DNA of 64,000 nucleotides, taken from positions 1 to 64,000 of the forward strand of contig CAJOND010000022.1 of NCBI GenBank assembly GCA_905236675.1, read 5' to 3'. The position numbers and the translations under genes were made by a program. Source of the DNA: Candidatus Rifleibacteriota bacterium (GTDB lineage: Bacteria; Muiribacteriota; Ozemobacteria; Ozemobacterales; Ozemobacteraceae). Positions 37,401-50,100 of the stretch are shown here, in pieces. A model generated the notes under the pieces. The model was not told the origin of the DNA and ran no database searches. It saw only the letters and a list, made by a program, of their open reading frames with translations. Numbering within the stretch: the stretch's first letter is position 1; each line of letters starts with the position of its first letter.

Positions 37401-40400
37401 ATTTGATTTTCCCTTTCCTTTAAAATTCTTTTATTACCAATATTTGAATTATATGTAAAATAGTAACCACTAATTAAAAATAAAGTAAAAAGAATTATAA
37501 ATATAAAACCTAATGAGAATTTAAGCCAAGTCGGGAATATTTCTTCAATTCTATATGTCCTTAAAGTATTTTCTGAAACAGCTTCTTTGTTATTTCTATT
37601 TTTTACAAGTCCATTGTCTCCTCTACTATTAATGCTAGTTTGTTCTATAAAATCTTTAATATTCTTATTATTTATTTTTAAACTTTCAATAAAACCTTCA
37701 TTTTTTAATGGCAAAAAGCTTGCATCCGATGATTCCTGAGTGAATTTATTTACAAATTCCTTATCAACTATTAAAGGGAAGTCAGGATTAAGCTTAGAGA
37801 ACCCCTCTAATTTAGCAGCTTTTTCCAATGGCTTTCCAATAATAGCATAATCCAATCTTGTATCTATACTTCCAACACTTCCAGAAGCCATATTTCCATA
37901 ACTTAAACCAATTCCTATTCTATATTCATAAAGCCCTTTCTCTAAACGCTTATGATTAATCTGTCTTAAACAGTCAAGCATTTCAATAGAAGTATCAAAC
38001 GCCCTTTGGCATGAAGATTTAACAGAATCATCTTTGTCAACAAAAATAACTTCTATAGCATCTCCAATATATTTATAAATTCTTCCACCATTAGAAGATA
38101 TTATTTTTGTCATTAGAGCAAAATGTTCATTTAGTAGATTAGTAACCGATTCTGGATTATTTTTTTCACACATTATAGTAAAATTTCGTATATCACTAAC
38201 TAATGCAGTCCCAGTAAAATTTTCTACATTAGAAATCTCAGTTTGGTTTTCACTTTTGCTCAAAGCTTCTACAGCATGGTCAGAAAGCAAAGTAGATAAT
38301 TTGTTCCTTTCATTAAGTTCATGAGTCATCTGACTAAACTCATAACTCATTAGACCTAGTTCATCTTTGCTTTCACTTGCTATTTTTATATTTAAATTAC
38401 CTAAAGCTACGCTATCCAAACAGGTTTTAAGATTACCAATAGGTTTTAAGAAAATTTTGGACGAAATAAACACACAAATAAAAACAATTATTAACGAAAT
38501 TATAATGATAATTATACAAATAATTACCCTATAAAAAATAGGTAAATCCAAATAATCCAAAGAAAAACTACCTACAATAATTGTGTCGTTGTATTTTTTT
38601 GAAGGAACAGCCATAATAAATTCATTATCAGAACGCGAATAAACTCTGCTTTTACTTAAGTAAGCCTGATTAGCAAGTTCTTCAGATTTTTTATAATCAG
38701 GATTATGGCGCGAATCAATCCATGGCTTAACGCCTTTAGGAGATGCTTTAAATGAAGAAAAAACAAAATTTGGCTTATCAATAGCAAAATAATCTAAACT
38801 CTCTTTGAAAGAATTATAATCTAACTCTTCTGCATCCCACTGAAGAAATATAATGAATCTTGGTATTCCCCCGACTAATATATAATCGTGAATAGAACAA
38901 ATTGATTTATCACCTACAAGCCTTGAGATAGCAATGCCTCTACGCTTATCCATTTCTTCAAATAAACTAGTGCTTGAATTACCAAGTGCAGTTTTAAAGG
39001 CACCAATAGTAATTTTTTCTATCCAAGATGCTTCATACTCGGTTTTCCATTTTTTCCTTTCAGGGTCTTTACTTAAAATTCTATTTCTTAATGGTTGTAC
39101 AACAGAATATAACAATGCATTCAAAGTACTTTCGGATAACTTCTTATTTTTTATTTCTTTTGAAGTATATAGCCTATTTATATCGGAAAATTCTCTTTCC
39201 ATGTCCTTATAATACGTGCAAATATCATTGCCAATATTAGTCAGACAACCACCCCTCTCGTCAATAATAGTGAATGAAATTATAGGAAGTTCTCTGCTAT
39301 TTTTATTAAAAAATTCCAACGATTTTGTTAGAACTTTTTTTGCTTCAGAATTAATGAAGTTAGGTACATTATCATTAACTTCATCTAGCTTTTTGAAATA
39401 TTCTTTAATTTCTTTATTGTTTTTTAATTCTAAGAAAGCTGTTCTATATTCATCCTGTATTCGGCTTTTTTTACTGTCAAATTGATTTATACATAAGCTT
39501 AGCTGGGATTGGTTATTATATAAAGCAGTATGAATGTAATTAGTAATATAACCATAGGTTGAAAAGATTAACAGACCTAATGGAATACATGCAACCAACA
39601 AAAACGTGGTAAAAAATCTAACTTTTAAAGATGGTTGTGGCCAGATTCCTAGGAACCAGCCTTTGAATAACAAAAGAAATATATAAATTAGAAAGATTGA
39701 ATTTAATCCTATAATCCAGATAGGGACATTTGTTTCCTGAGAACAAGGCAATAATAAAACAGCACAATGTGACTGACTGGATTGAATATTGAAAAATACC
39801 TGATAGTTCCCTATTTTTGATTCATCAAGTTTAACAGGTGTTCCATTCATGTGCCAGCTGTACAATTCATGGAAATTTCGAGGAATCCATTTTCTTGTCA
39901 ATGTAGTATATTCAGGTAATTTAGTAAATTCTTCATCAGCAACAATTCCACCAAATCCAGGGAATAAAGGAATAAAAGCCACTAATCTCTTTTCTTTTGG
40001 TTGAGAATTACGTAATTCTCTTAAAGCTATTAATTTACCAATTATTTCATTTGCTTTATCATTTTCTGTAATAAGAAAATACCCAAAAATATCTCCTGAT
40101 TTTTCATTTTTGATGTAATCCCAAATAAAGAGACAAGATTTATTCTTGTAATTGATATAAGTCGTCTTCCCTCGTTGTAATTCAGCCAAAATAGAAGTTT
40201 CACAACCAGAACCAAATATACCCTTTAAAACGTTATCTCCCTTTTTTTTATCTTGATCAGAATAATTCAAGTCTCCCATATTGACTTTTGATAAATATTC
40301 AAATGCTAAGATCCACGCTCTTTTAGCTGTTATATTATTTAAATTTGTATAAAGAATTTTAGATAAATTTTTTTGATTAGATAATCTGAAGGAAAAAAAC

Positions 40401-40756
40401 TCATAATCAGGAAAAGGTTTTCTAAAACTATATTCTGATTTATTCTTTATATATGTTTCTAAGGATTTTTCTTGGTTATAATTATGAAATGAATCTATTC
40501 CAGACTGAAAATCATAAAAAAAATTACCAGCAATTGAAGCAAAACAGTAAGAAAAATCAGAACTTGTAGCTAAGGATTCAACTTTTTGAGCCCCCTGCTC
40601 TTTTCTTAAGTTTTCTTTCCAATGTGAATCAATATAGTTTATAAAATATAAGCCAACATCTAAAATTATTAAAGGAATCAGCCAAAGAATTATAAGCAGG
40701 TATCTATTTTGCTTTGGCAATGATATGCTATTATTTATAGTATTCTTTTTTAACAT
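34439..40756 (-). CDS. Giant tandem class III adenylate cyclase receptor, paralogue 2
   Basis: 2,105 residues, with the same double layout as its neighbours: eight membrane helices (near 20-43, 340-366, 378-402, 742-765, 1082-1105, 1422-1445, 1460-1485, 1822-1847), four periplasmic regions, two HAMP domains (FLKPIGNLKTCLD...DELG and INPIEALITGI...DELG) and two cyclase domains. C1 (about 850-1010) has SDIRNFT and YKYIGDAIEVIF, but GKPLEKAAK replaces the Asn/Arg motif (Asn to Glu, Arg to Lys). C2 (about 1930-2100) has YIGVPDF (first metal Asp lost), DKIIGEK, RDFTIIGD and an intact VNVAAR. The periplasmic parts share only moderate similarity with the other paralogues, so ligands may differ. Its stop is 14 bases before the start of paralogue 1. 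Confidence 0.88.
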   Translation of the reverse strand: MLKKNTINNSISLPKQNRYLLIILWLIPLIILDVGLYFINYIDSHWKENLRKEQGAQKVESLATSSDFSYCFASIAGNFFYDFQSGIDSFHNYNQEKSLETYIKNKSEYSFRKPFPDYEFFSFRLSNQKNLSKILYTNLNNITAKRAWILAFEYLSKVNMGDLNYSDQDKKKGDNVLKGIFGSGCETSILAELQRGKTTYINYKNKSCLFIWDYIKNEKSGDIFGYFLITENDKANEIIGKLIALRELRNSQPKEKRLVAFIPLFPGFGGIVADEEFTKLPEYTTLTRKWIPRNFHELYSWHMNGTPVKLDESKIGNYQVFFNIQSSQSHCAVLLLPCSQETNVPIWIIGLNSIFLIYIFLLLFKGWFLGIWPQPSLKVRFFTTFLLVACIPLGLLIFSTYGYITNYIHTALYNNQSQLSLCINQFDSKKSRIQDEYRTAFLELKNNKEIKEYFKKLDEVNDNVPNFINSEAKKVLTKSLEFFNKNSRELPIISFTIIDERGGCLTNIGNDICTYYKDMEREFSDINRLYTSKEIKNKKLSESTLNALLYSVVQPLRNRILSKDPERKKWKTEYEASWIEKITIGAFKTALGNSSTSLFEEMDKRRGIAISRLVGDKSICSIHDYILVGGIPRFIIFLQWDAEELDYNSFKESLDYFAIDKPNFVFSSFKASPKGVKPWIDSRHNPDYKKSEELANQAYLSKSRVYSRSDNEFIMAVPSKKYNDTIIVGSFSLDYLDLPIFYRVIICIIIIIISLIIVFICVFISSKIFLKPIGNLKTCLDSVALGNLNIKIASESKDELGLMSYEFSQMTHELNERNKLSTLLSDHAVEALSKSENQTEISNVENFTGTALVSDIRNFTIMCEKNNPESVTNLLNEHFALMTKIISSNGGRIYKYIGDAIEVIFVDKDDSVKSSCQRAFDTSIEMLDCLRQINHKRLEKGLYEYRIGIGLSYGNMASGSVGSIDTRLDYAIIGKPLEKAAKLEGFSKLNPDFPLIVDKEFVNKFTQESSDASFLPLKNEGFIESLKINNKNIKDFIEQTSINSRGDNGLVKNRNNKEAVSENTLRTYRIEEIFPTWLKFSLGFIFIILFTLFLISGYYFTYNSNIGNKRILKERENQILLGQIQCEDSARISFDIKCREFAKTLNDIIEEFNENKILEENISNKFNSYFEKDEIIKDCELNKVFIKFENFAGIVNDKDTSFCDKIKIKAIANTGFSDNEIKQLSDSFRLCVALKELDKLAAKQNLENEEKNKFQLPCKRYMERTYGEPSRDLFGEKVLISLLQRDLLNSSVEMVFRKEPCFLYCIDYYKNIDKDPELVGYLVITMPTRKALNSIPLFLDTFTKNDNYIALKNTSSKISTSESWFFSNNFPVKLKNEIINKDSKKEISKLFLASSDLLDIGNINIGNDNFDVYLSGFYGQNNKKVIFIIIMIIILSFIFFYLLFKIIKGRSWINSSVSAKLWLILIVAAVIPVITLFFVFNLFINEYYYVIISQKRTDIQRFSEEFERKNEFSLPIVWNNIRKICKSQEIIKSVRDLNDINSSNEIKINALKNLRNITEKIVYQKETYNQEEKTVINTSVADVAVCGKNEWSYCFTDSKDKLDNKINISELNKNKNKKKEAIYSVSYIESESSKEAFGLFLKLIAKAIWIKQGKFVDKQETDNNAIKDELVTDTALKAIKTFFGEDTYIKIFYGSNTPIDLKLGLGRLGLMVSPVPDQEKPDAIFIWLITFRIYHYLAELSEKIKTDYKVFMSESFRYGVIAERTFNNNLRIPLGQYAFCVSSSDYPISTVINLANQSYILEATSSITRLNAVMILSYPERIIREELYIIVVVFWVLFVSSLIIIIYNMRNIANDIINPIEALITGIKEVNRENFSFRINTVRNDELGSLCLAFDKMIRGLDEKRTMTHMLSKTAQNFTLQGNGLDSTKVDSVLIYIGVPDFGSYVDRLNEYELFDSLKKQISIIAKLILEKGGEIDKIIGEKLLAIFPVNSNSDEAMLSACKVAKEICQNEKSNNLSFPVAIGLNYGNVISGFLGVGNKRDFTIIGDSVNVAARIESLSENLESNRCLISETVYAKIGKYINAKLYGEVELKGKSQPMKVYQLF

Positions 40757-40789
40757 TGCTATAAATAATAATATTTATATAATTATTTA

Positions 40790-43753
40790 TCAAGTCAACT
40801 GATAAACATTCATAGGCTCTGATTTGCCTTTAAGTTCAACTTCTCCATATTTTTCGGCTTTAATTTCTCCGTTTATATGTTCATAAAAAGTTTCTGAAAT
40901 CAAACATCTATTAGTTTTTAAAGTTTCAGCTAGACTTTCTATACGTGCTGTAACATTTACCGGGTCACCGATAATAGTAAAATCACGTTTATTACCAACC
41001 CCAAGGAATCCGCTTATAACATTACCATAATTTAACCCAATTGCTATCGGGAAAGGTAAATTTCCTAAACTTTCCTGTTCCAAAATACGTTTAGCAGTAT
41101 TATAAGCTTTAATTAAGCTTTCTTTTGGATTGTCATCAGCTGGAAAAATTGAAAGCAACTTTTCACCGATTATCTTATCCACTTCACCGCTTTCTTCAAG
41201 AATTATTCCAGCTATTATAGAAACATGCTTCTTTAATGAGTTAAATAATTCTTTATCGTTTAATCTATTGACGAATGAACTAAAATCAGGAACGCCAATA
41301 TAAATTAATACAGAATTAACTTTAACCGAATTGGCACTACTTCCCTGAAGAGTATATTTCTGAGCAGTTTTAGATAACATATGGGTCATTGTTCGTTTTT
41401 CATCAAGACCCCTTACCATTTTATCAAATGCTAAACATAATGAACCAAGCTCATCAGTTCTATCAGAATTGATTCTAAACGAAAAATTTTCTCTATTTAC
41501 TTCTTTTATACCTAAAATTAATGAATTAATCGGATTAATTATATCGTTAGCAATATTTCTAGTAATATCAACAATAGTTATAAGTGATACGAACAAAAGG
41601 CCATAAAAGATCAAATTTCTATAATTTATTTCAGAAAATATTTTGCTTTCAGGATAAGAAATAATCAACATTGAATTTTGTTCAGTTATCGTAGGAGCAC
41701 CCTCAATTATATATGATTGATTATCCACATTCATAGTTGTTGATATAGGTAGATTTGATGAAGAAATCCAAGAAGCATATTTACCTAAAGGTATTCTAAG
41801 ATTGTTATTATTAGATTGAGCAATATTACCATAATTATGACTTTCAGCAGGGAAAATAGAGTATTCGGAATCTATAATTTTTGAAAGATTTATAAAATTA
41901 TCAAAAACATTAACAACTATAGTCCAGATAATTATAGCATCAGATTTTTCCAAAGAAGGCAATGGAGAAATCAATAATCCCATTTTCCCATTGCCTATAT
42001 TAAGAACCGTTGGGATATCAATACCATGAGAAATCTTAATAAAAGTATCATTTCCGAAAAAGGTTCGAATAGTTTGCAAACCAATTTCAACAGCCATACT
42101 GCTTCTTATGGAATCTTTATCTGGTTTATTAGTAATAACACTGTTTCCACCACGATTTAAAAGGGATTTTGATACAAGTTTTAAAACAGTAACCATCCCT
42201 TTATTAGAAATATTATTACCCTGTGAAATATAACTAACTGATTTTAAATTATCATCTATATTATTATTTGATTCAAAATCAGAAAGATTAATATTTTTTT
42301 GTTCTAAGCTATCATTTTTATCTGTTAATGTATAATCCCATTGATTTTTACCAGCAACAGAAACATCTGCTATATTAATAAAATTAAACATTGATGATTC
42401 TTTTTCACTAAAATTCTTACTAAGATTAACCCAATTTTCTGTAAGATGACGGAGTTCTTTTAAAGAATCTAGCCTAATCTGATTTGAGTTATTCGTATTA
42501 TTTAGCGATTTTATTTTTTCATAAAAATCAGGATCTTTGTTTTTATTTTTAAGATAGTTCCAAAAAAGAGGTAGGAAAAAATCACTTTTTTGTTCATAAA
42601 TTTCACTAAATCTTTGAATATCTACCCTTTTTTCTGATGTCTTTGAAGAATAGAATTCGCTTATATAAAACCTGTAAACGAACAACACTGTTGATACAGG
42701 AATTATGGCAACAATTAATAAAACTAACCATAATTTTGCAGAAATAGAAGTATTAACTCTAGATTTTCCTTTTGTTATCCTCACTAAGATAACTGAAAAC
42801 CAAATAAAGACCAACAATATAAGCATTAGAACAATTAGATTACTATAATTATAACCCCTAATATTTCTAATTAAATAAAGATTATACAAGTTGTTATCTA
42901 TTCTTATATTGCCTTTATTAACAATATTATTTAATCTATTAAAGTCATTAGGAATATTTTCGAATAATACTTTATCGTCAACATCAATTTTCTTTGAATA
43001 GTTCTTTGAAACATAAAGTTTCATAGAATCAGGTGTATTTTGAGAATAAAGCCATTCGTTTGTATCACAGTTTTGTAAAAGAACAATACCACCATCTTTA
43101 GAATATGAGTTTAAGAACAATTCAAGAGAGTTATTTGCTCGCTTTTGTGGCATACTTAAAATAAGATAACCGATAAGCTTTTCTTCTAAACCTATTTTTT
43201 TATAAAAATCAATATAATAAAGTAGAGCATTTTCCCCTCTAATTTTACATTCTGTAGAATAGTTATTAAGGTCTTTCCTAAGATCTGTAATTAATATTCT
43301 ATCACCAAAAACTTCTTTACAAGGTTCTCCATATGATTCTTCCAAGTATTTTTTATATTTAAGTTGAAATTCATTTTTTTTATCTGCCGACATATTTTCA
43401 CAAATTCTGTCTAATTCATTTAAGGCTATAATTATTCTAAAACTATTACTAATCAATTTAGTTTCATTTGCATCATAGCCTGTATTTGCAACAATTCTAA
43501 GAGGAATTTTATTACAAAAATCAACATCATTTTTATTTATAAAATCAGAATAATTATCAACTTTAACAAAAAGCATATTTAAGCCGAAATCTTTCAATTT
43601 TTTTTCTTGATGAGTATATTCGTTGATAATTTTTAAAATATAATTATCAGTTATATTTTTTTCGTCAGTTTCATTAAATTTATCATTTATATGTTTTGCA
43701 AAATCTCTACAGTAAATATCAAAAGCAATTTTACCATAATCATCACAAAGCAT
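40790..43753 (-). pseudogene. Paralogue 3, C-terminal half after a frameshift
   Basis: 987 codons that continue paralogue 3 in another frame: the rest of a periplasmic region, two helices (near TKGKSRVNTS, then LWLVLLIVAIIPVSTVLFVY), another periplasmic region, a membrane segment, HAMP and C2 (YIGVPDF, DKIIGEK, RDFTIIGD, intact VNVTAR). The ATG at 43753 lies inside what should be continuous sequence, MLCDDYGKIAFDIYCRDFAK, which aligns with CEDSARISFDIKCREFAK in paralogue 2. As an independent protein it would lack its first membrane helix, so its leading periplasmic region would be stranded in the cytoplasm. A frameshift mutation or sequencing error is more likely than a true split gene. Confidence 0.75.
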
Positions 43754-46700
43754 TCTAAAGCTCTTTGATTATCATTCTCCAATAAAGTTAATTTATTGGA
43801 AAAAGAAGAAGAATAAGTAAAATATAAACCGAATATTAGTATTGAGAAAAACAATAATAAAAAACCAAAACCCGTTATATAATTGAAAGCGAGAGAAAAT
43901 CCTTCATTAATTTTAATAATTTTTGAAGTATTAGAAGGTTTATCTTTTGTAGTATTAGTATTTTCATTGATATTAACTAACTCGCCACTTATTAAATTTT
44001 TATCAATTGAATTAAAATAAGAATCAATACTGTTATTATCAATTATATAACTTTCAGATTCTCCAATATCAGACAATTGTTTAAAATTAATTTCTGTAAA
44101 AATACTGTTAAATGCAACAACAAAGTTTTTTGAAAAAACTATCGGAATTTCAGGATTAAGTTTTGACTGGCTTTCCAACTTGATCGCATTATCGATTGCA
44201 TTACCAATAATAGCATAGTCTAATCTGGTTTCTAAGCTACCAATACTGCCTGATTGCATTTTCCCATAACTTAACCCTATTCCGATTTTATATTCAAATA
44301 AATTGTTTTCCAAGCGTGATTTATTAATTTGTTTTAAAGCTTCAATCATTTCTATAGATGCATTAAAAGCTCTCTCAACAGAAGTTTTTTCAGAATCATC
44401 TCTGTTGGCAAAAATGACTTCTATTGCATCGCCAATATATTTATAAATTCTACCCCCATTCTCTGTTATTATTTTTGTCATAATGGCAAAATGCTTATTT
44501 AATAAATCTGTTATTAATTCAGGAGAATATTTTTCACACATCCCGGTAAAATTTCTTATGTCAGTAACCAAAGCTGTACCTATAAAAGATTCCACATCAG
44601 ATTCATTATTCGTTTTCTCTTTCCTACTTAATGCTTCTACTGCGTGGTCGGATATTAGAGTTGAAAGTTTATTTCTCTCTGAAAGTTCTATTGTCATATT
44701 ACTGAATTCCTGGCACATAGTTCCAAATTCATCATTACTTCCACTTTTTAATTCAATATCCAAATCACCTTCAGCTACTCTGTCTAATGTTTCTTTTAAA
44801 ATACCTATTGGCTTTATAAATATCTTATTAGAGTAATAAATACAGAATAAAAATATTATTAAAGATAAAATGATTATAGCTATTGCTACAACAACTCTTA
44901 TAAAAATAGGCATTTTCAAATAATGATGAGAAATTGTACCTATAATAATCTTATTTTGATATTTTTTTGATGGAACAGCTACTATAGAAACATCTTTATA
45001 TCTTTTAGAAACATAGCTTTTTCTAAAATAAGCATTTCTAGCTAAATCAATTTTTATTCTTTCTGAGACTTCTTCGTGACGTCCAGAATCAATCCATGGT
45101 TTGATACCCTGTGATGTTGTTGAATAAGCTGAAAAAATAAAATTCGGCTTATTTATCGAAAAATAGTCAAGGCTTGATTTAAAAGAAACATCATCAAGAC
45201 TAGAAGTATCCCATGCTATAAAAAGAATATATCTTGGAACACCATCAATATAAATATAATCATGTATATATCCATTTATATTATCACCAATCAAACGTGT
45301 AGAAACCATTCCATGTCTTTTATCTAATTCATCTGATAAATTAAAACTGTTTGTTCTTTGGACAGTTTTAAAACCATCGATAGTCAACTTTTGTATAGGT
45401 GAAAGAATAATATCATCATTTTCATCCCATTTTTTTGTATCAGGAGCAAGATTCAATATCTCTTTACGAACAGGTTGTATTAATGAAAACAATAAAGCTC
45501 CAAGAGTATTTTCATTGAAAGATTTATTTATTAATTCATCATTTTTGAATGTATATTTTTTAGAAATTTCATCTTCTTTGTAATTTTTAAAATATTGGCA
45601 TTTATTATTCCCTAAATTTGAAAAATACGATCCTCTTTCATCAATAATTGTTAATGATATGATAGGTAGTTTTTTATATTCATGATTTATTAAATCCAGG
45701 GACCTGTCTAAAACCTTCTCAGCTTGGGGAATAACAGTATCTAGTGTTTTTTCATTAACTTCATCATATTTTATTAAATATTGATTAAAAAGAGGGTCAT
45801 TTTTTATTTTATAAAAAAGAGTTTTATATTCTTCTTGTTTTTGTGTCTTTCTCGTATCAAATTGTCTTATTGCAAGGCGTAGTTGAGACAAATAATCAAA
45901 TAGAACAGAATGCTCATATGCCGAAATATAACCATAAAAGGCTATAGTTAGTAATCCCAAAGGAATACAGGCAGCTAAAAAATAAGTTATAAAAAATCTA
46001 GTTTTTAATGAAAACTGTGGCCACTTACCAAAAAAAACTCCTCGAATAATAAGAGATAAAATAGTTAAAAAACTTATTAAATTGATCACCGGCAGCCATT
46101 CAGGCATTTTTTCCATTTTGTATATTGGAGTTATTAAAACTGCTGCGTGAGATTGCCCTGAAGCAATATGAAAGTAAGCTTCATAATTTCCAAATTTTGT
46201 ATCATTTTCATTATTAGGAAATTTATTAATATACCAGTTGTATAGTTCATCACTACTGTTAGGAATCCATTTTCTAACCATTTTCTTATAATCTGGCATT
46301 TTAGCAAACTCTTCATCTACGACTATGCCACCATAACCAGCAAATAATGGTATAAATGCCCCATAAATTTGTTTCTTTGAATGATTATTTCTAAAATTTC
46401 TCAAAGCTAATAATTTGCTGTTAATTACTGAATTACTGTCATTTCTAGTAATAATAAAGAAACCAAAAATATTTTTATCTTTTTCATTAATAAAATAATC
46501 CCAATGAAAATAATTGGATTTCTGTTTATACAGAGAAAAAAAAGTTTTTCCTTTTTGTGATTCAGCTATTATGGAAGGATCTGTTTCTCCACCTAAAATA
46601 CTTTTTGTTATATCTGAACTTGTTTTTGTATTGTTTTCTACATAATTTTTCCCTTGAATATTTACTTTGCAAAGATATTCAAAGCTTAACTCTAACGCCC

Positions 46701-47136
46701 TTTTACCAGATAATTTTTCAACATTTGTATATATTATTTTTGTTTTTTTATTCGAATTATCAATTTTAAAAACAAACAATTCATATTCAGGGAATGGAGG
46801 TCTAAATATATATTCAGATTGCTGTTTTATATATTTTTGCAATACTCCGTCATTATTCAAAATAGAATAAGACATTACACGTGCTTTTAAATCTTCTAGG
46901 AAATCACCAGCCAAAGTTCCCATAGAATAACTAAACTCGGAAGTAGCTGCTAATTCTTCAACTTCCTGTTTCGCTTGTTCTTTTTGTTCGCTTTTTTCCC
47001 ATCTATATTTTATTGAGGTAAGAGTAAACCATCCTAAATTTAGCAATATCAGAGGAAAAATACAGAGAAAAATCAATGAATATTTATTCTGTTTTTGTAA
47101 TATTTTTTTTAATTTAATATTAAACCAATTAAACAT
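43687..47136 (-). pseudogene. Paralogue 3, N-terminal half before a frameshift
   Basis: About 1,149 codons from an ATG at 47136, preceded by GGGA; a TTG at 47148 is a weaker alternative. It holds the first helix, two periplasmic regions, helices, HAMP, C1 and the helix that opens half two (about 1090-1115). C1 has TDIRNFT and YKYIGDAIEVIF, with Asn changed to Asp and Arg to Lys in GNAIDNAIKLE. After NDNQRALE the frame is lost (about 43750-43760, GCTTTAGAATGCTTTG); adding one base there joins it to the C-terminal half. The reading frame then runs on for 20 unrelated residues. The protein would have C1 only, so without C2 no complete active site is expected unless it pairs with another paralogue. 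Confidence 0.75.
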
Positions 47137-47155
47137 TTGATATCCCAAAAAAACA

Positions 47156-50100
47156 TTAAGACAATCGATAAACCTTCATTGGTTCGGACTTGCCCTTAAG
47201 TTCAACTTTTCCATATATTTCAGCATTAAATGCTTTTTCAATAAAATGGTAAAAAGCCTCAGATATTAAGCATCTGTCTGTTTTTAACTTCTCGGCCAGG
47301 CTTTCAATTCTTGCAGAAATATTTACAGCATCGCCAATAACGGTAAAATCTCTTTTATTACCAACTCCTATAAAACCTATAATAACTTCGCCGTAATTTA
47401 TTCCTATAGATATTGGTAAAGGCAATTTATTTGAGTTTTCAAGTTCTATAAGCCTTTTCGCAGCCATACAAGCAGATTTGGCTATTATATTTTCATCTTG
47501 TTCTATAGGAAATACTGCTAAAATTTTATCTGCAATTGTTTTGTCTATTTCTCCACCTTCTTCAATTATAATTTTGGACACAATATCTGTTTGTTCTTTT
47601 AATTTATCGAAAATTTCAGAATAATTATCAGAAAAATTAAGAGAAGAAAAATCAGGAATTCCTATATAAACCATAACAGACTTTGTTCTTTGGGAAATAC
47701 TTCCTTCTTTTAATGTATATTTTTTTGCAGTATTAGACAGCATATGACTCATCATAAGCTTTTCTTCAATACCCTTAACCATTCTATCGAAGGAATTACA
47801 TAAATCTCCTAGTTCATCATCTCTATCAGAATTTATTCTATAAAGGAAATTTTCTTTGTTAATCTCTTGAATTGCTATAACCATGCTGTTTATCGGATTT
47901 ATTATATCCTCAGAAATTTTTTTAGTCATATGAATTATAATCAATAAAGAAAAACCTAATAATAAATAAAAGGCAATACTTAGATAAATAATTTCTTTAA
48001 AAACACTTATTTCTGGAAGAGACAATAACAATAATGCTTTTGGATTCTGATATGAAGGACAAGCTTCTATTAAATACCATTGATTTTTTAATCTTAAACT
48101 TGTGGAAATTGGTAAATCTGAAGTTGAAACAAATGCAGAACACTCTCCTAATGGTATTTTCCATCTATTGTCGTTTTCAGGATAAATATATCCATATTTA
48201 TTTTTTTCTGTAAAATAAATTGAATAATCGGAATTTACTACCTTTGATAAATTTTTAAGATAATCATAATTATTGTAATTTATGATCCAGACAATTACTC
48301 CCTCTGGTTTATCTGAACCAGGAATAGCAGAAAACATGATTCCTATTTTACTATTATCATAATTAAAATAAATTGGTGTATTGATTCCATTTATAATTTT
48401 ATAATAAATATCATTACCTAGAGCATTCTGTATGTATTTTAAATTTGTATTATTAAAATTTTCAATATTATTAAATACATCATTATTATTTGCCTCTATA
48501 AAATTATTCTTAACAATAATTTTAAAGAAATCATATATATTTCTTTCCAAATCTTTATTTTCAGCATTTAAATCATTAAAAGAAAAATCCCAATCATTCA
48601 TGCCATAAATAAAAATGTCATTTATTTTAAAGTTTACTAGAGAAGTTTTATATTCTTCCCATGGTTTTCTTTCTATTAACCAATTGTTTAATAAGAATCT
48701 TAAATCTTTTAATTTTTCGGTTTTTAATTGTTCTTGATTCGAATTATTGTTGACAGATCTAATTATATTTAAAAGTTCATTTGATTTATTTTTATTTTTT
48801 ATAAAATTCCATATCAAAGGATTTGAGAAATTACTTTTTTGTTCAAATAATTCGCTATAATGTAGCATTTCAGAACTTGTTTTTTGTTTCTTTAAGAAAT
48901 AATATTCGCTTCTAAAAAGACCGAAGACAAAAAACACTGAAATTACAGGTATTACTGCAACAATCAATAATGTTACCCATAATTTTGCTTTTATAGATCT
49001 ATTTATTATAGATGTTCCTTTCGATATTTTCCATAAAACAATACTCATGGCAAATATTGTAAAAAATACCCAAAACAAAGCATTCCGAGGATTTCCAAGA
49101 TTTAAAGAACATAATCTTGTTAAATATATTTCATAGCTTGTTTCATCTATATCTATATTAGCTTTATTAGTTACAGCTAAAATATTATATAAATATTCAT
49201 TACCTAAGTATTTAATATCTTCTTCTTTGCTTTTTGTTACTTTTGAGTCACTATTTAAAACGCCGTTTCTAATATCATCAGGAACATTTTCTGAGAAACT
49301 CCATTTTCCGGTATTTTTATTCTTTATTGATATTAAAGTGCCATCTTTTGAATAAGCATTTAATAACAATGGAATTGATTTCCGAACTTCATTTGTAGGC
49401 ATCGAAACAAGGAGATATCCGATGAGCTTTTTGTTGTTATCATAATAATCTAGCCAAAAGACATAATGATATTTATTGGAATAAACGGTTTCCATTGATG
49501 CATTTTTTGCATTAACAAATGTATCAATAGAAATATTCTCACCAAAAACACCTGTTGAAGTGTTTAAATACTTTTCTGTCATATATTTTTGGGATGTAGC
49601 TTTAAATAATTCACTGTCTTTTTCGCTTAAGTAAAGTTTATTAGAAATATCATCAAGTGAATTTAATGCTGTCACTATTCTAAAAGAATTACATATATTG
49701 GTTAGGTCTTTGTCTGAATAACCTATATTTATGATGGGACTTAATTTTAATTTATCAATAAAAGTTTTATCATTTGTATTTATATCTGAAATACCATCTA
49801 CTTTTATAAAGACACTCTTTATATCTATTCTAGATAGACTTTTGTTTGATTCAATGCTTTGTTTTAAATTATTTGAAATGTTATCGAGATTAATGTCATT
49901 ATTAGAATATTTTTCAATTTGTTCTTGAATTGATGAAGCAATAGTTCTAGAGACAATGTCAAAGGCTGTTTTATTGGTTTTATCACAAAGAATTTGATCC
50001 ATCCTTCTACTGTTTATGACTGATAGATTATTCTTTTCGTTATTATTGGCTGTTGTATAAACGAAATATATTCCTGATGCCATTATTATTGTTAATAAAC

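Noticed and set aside
43687..43753. Programmed frameshift producing one full-length paralogue 3
   Set aside because: No slippery heptamer or downstream stimulatory structure was evident at the break. A one-base deletion explains it more simply.
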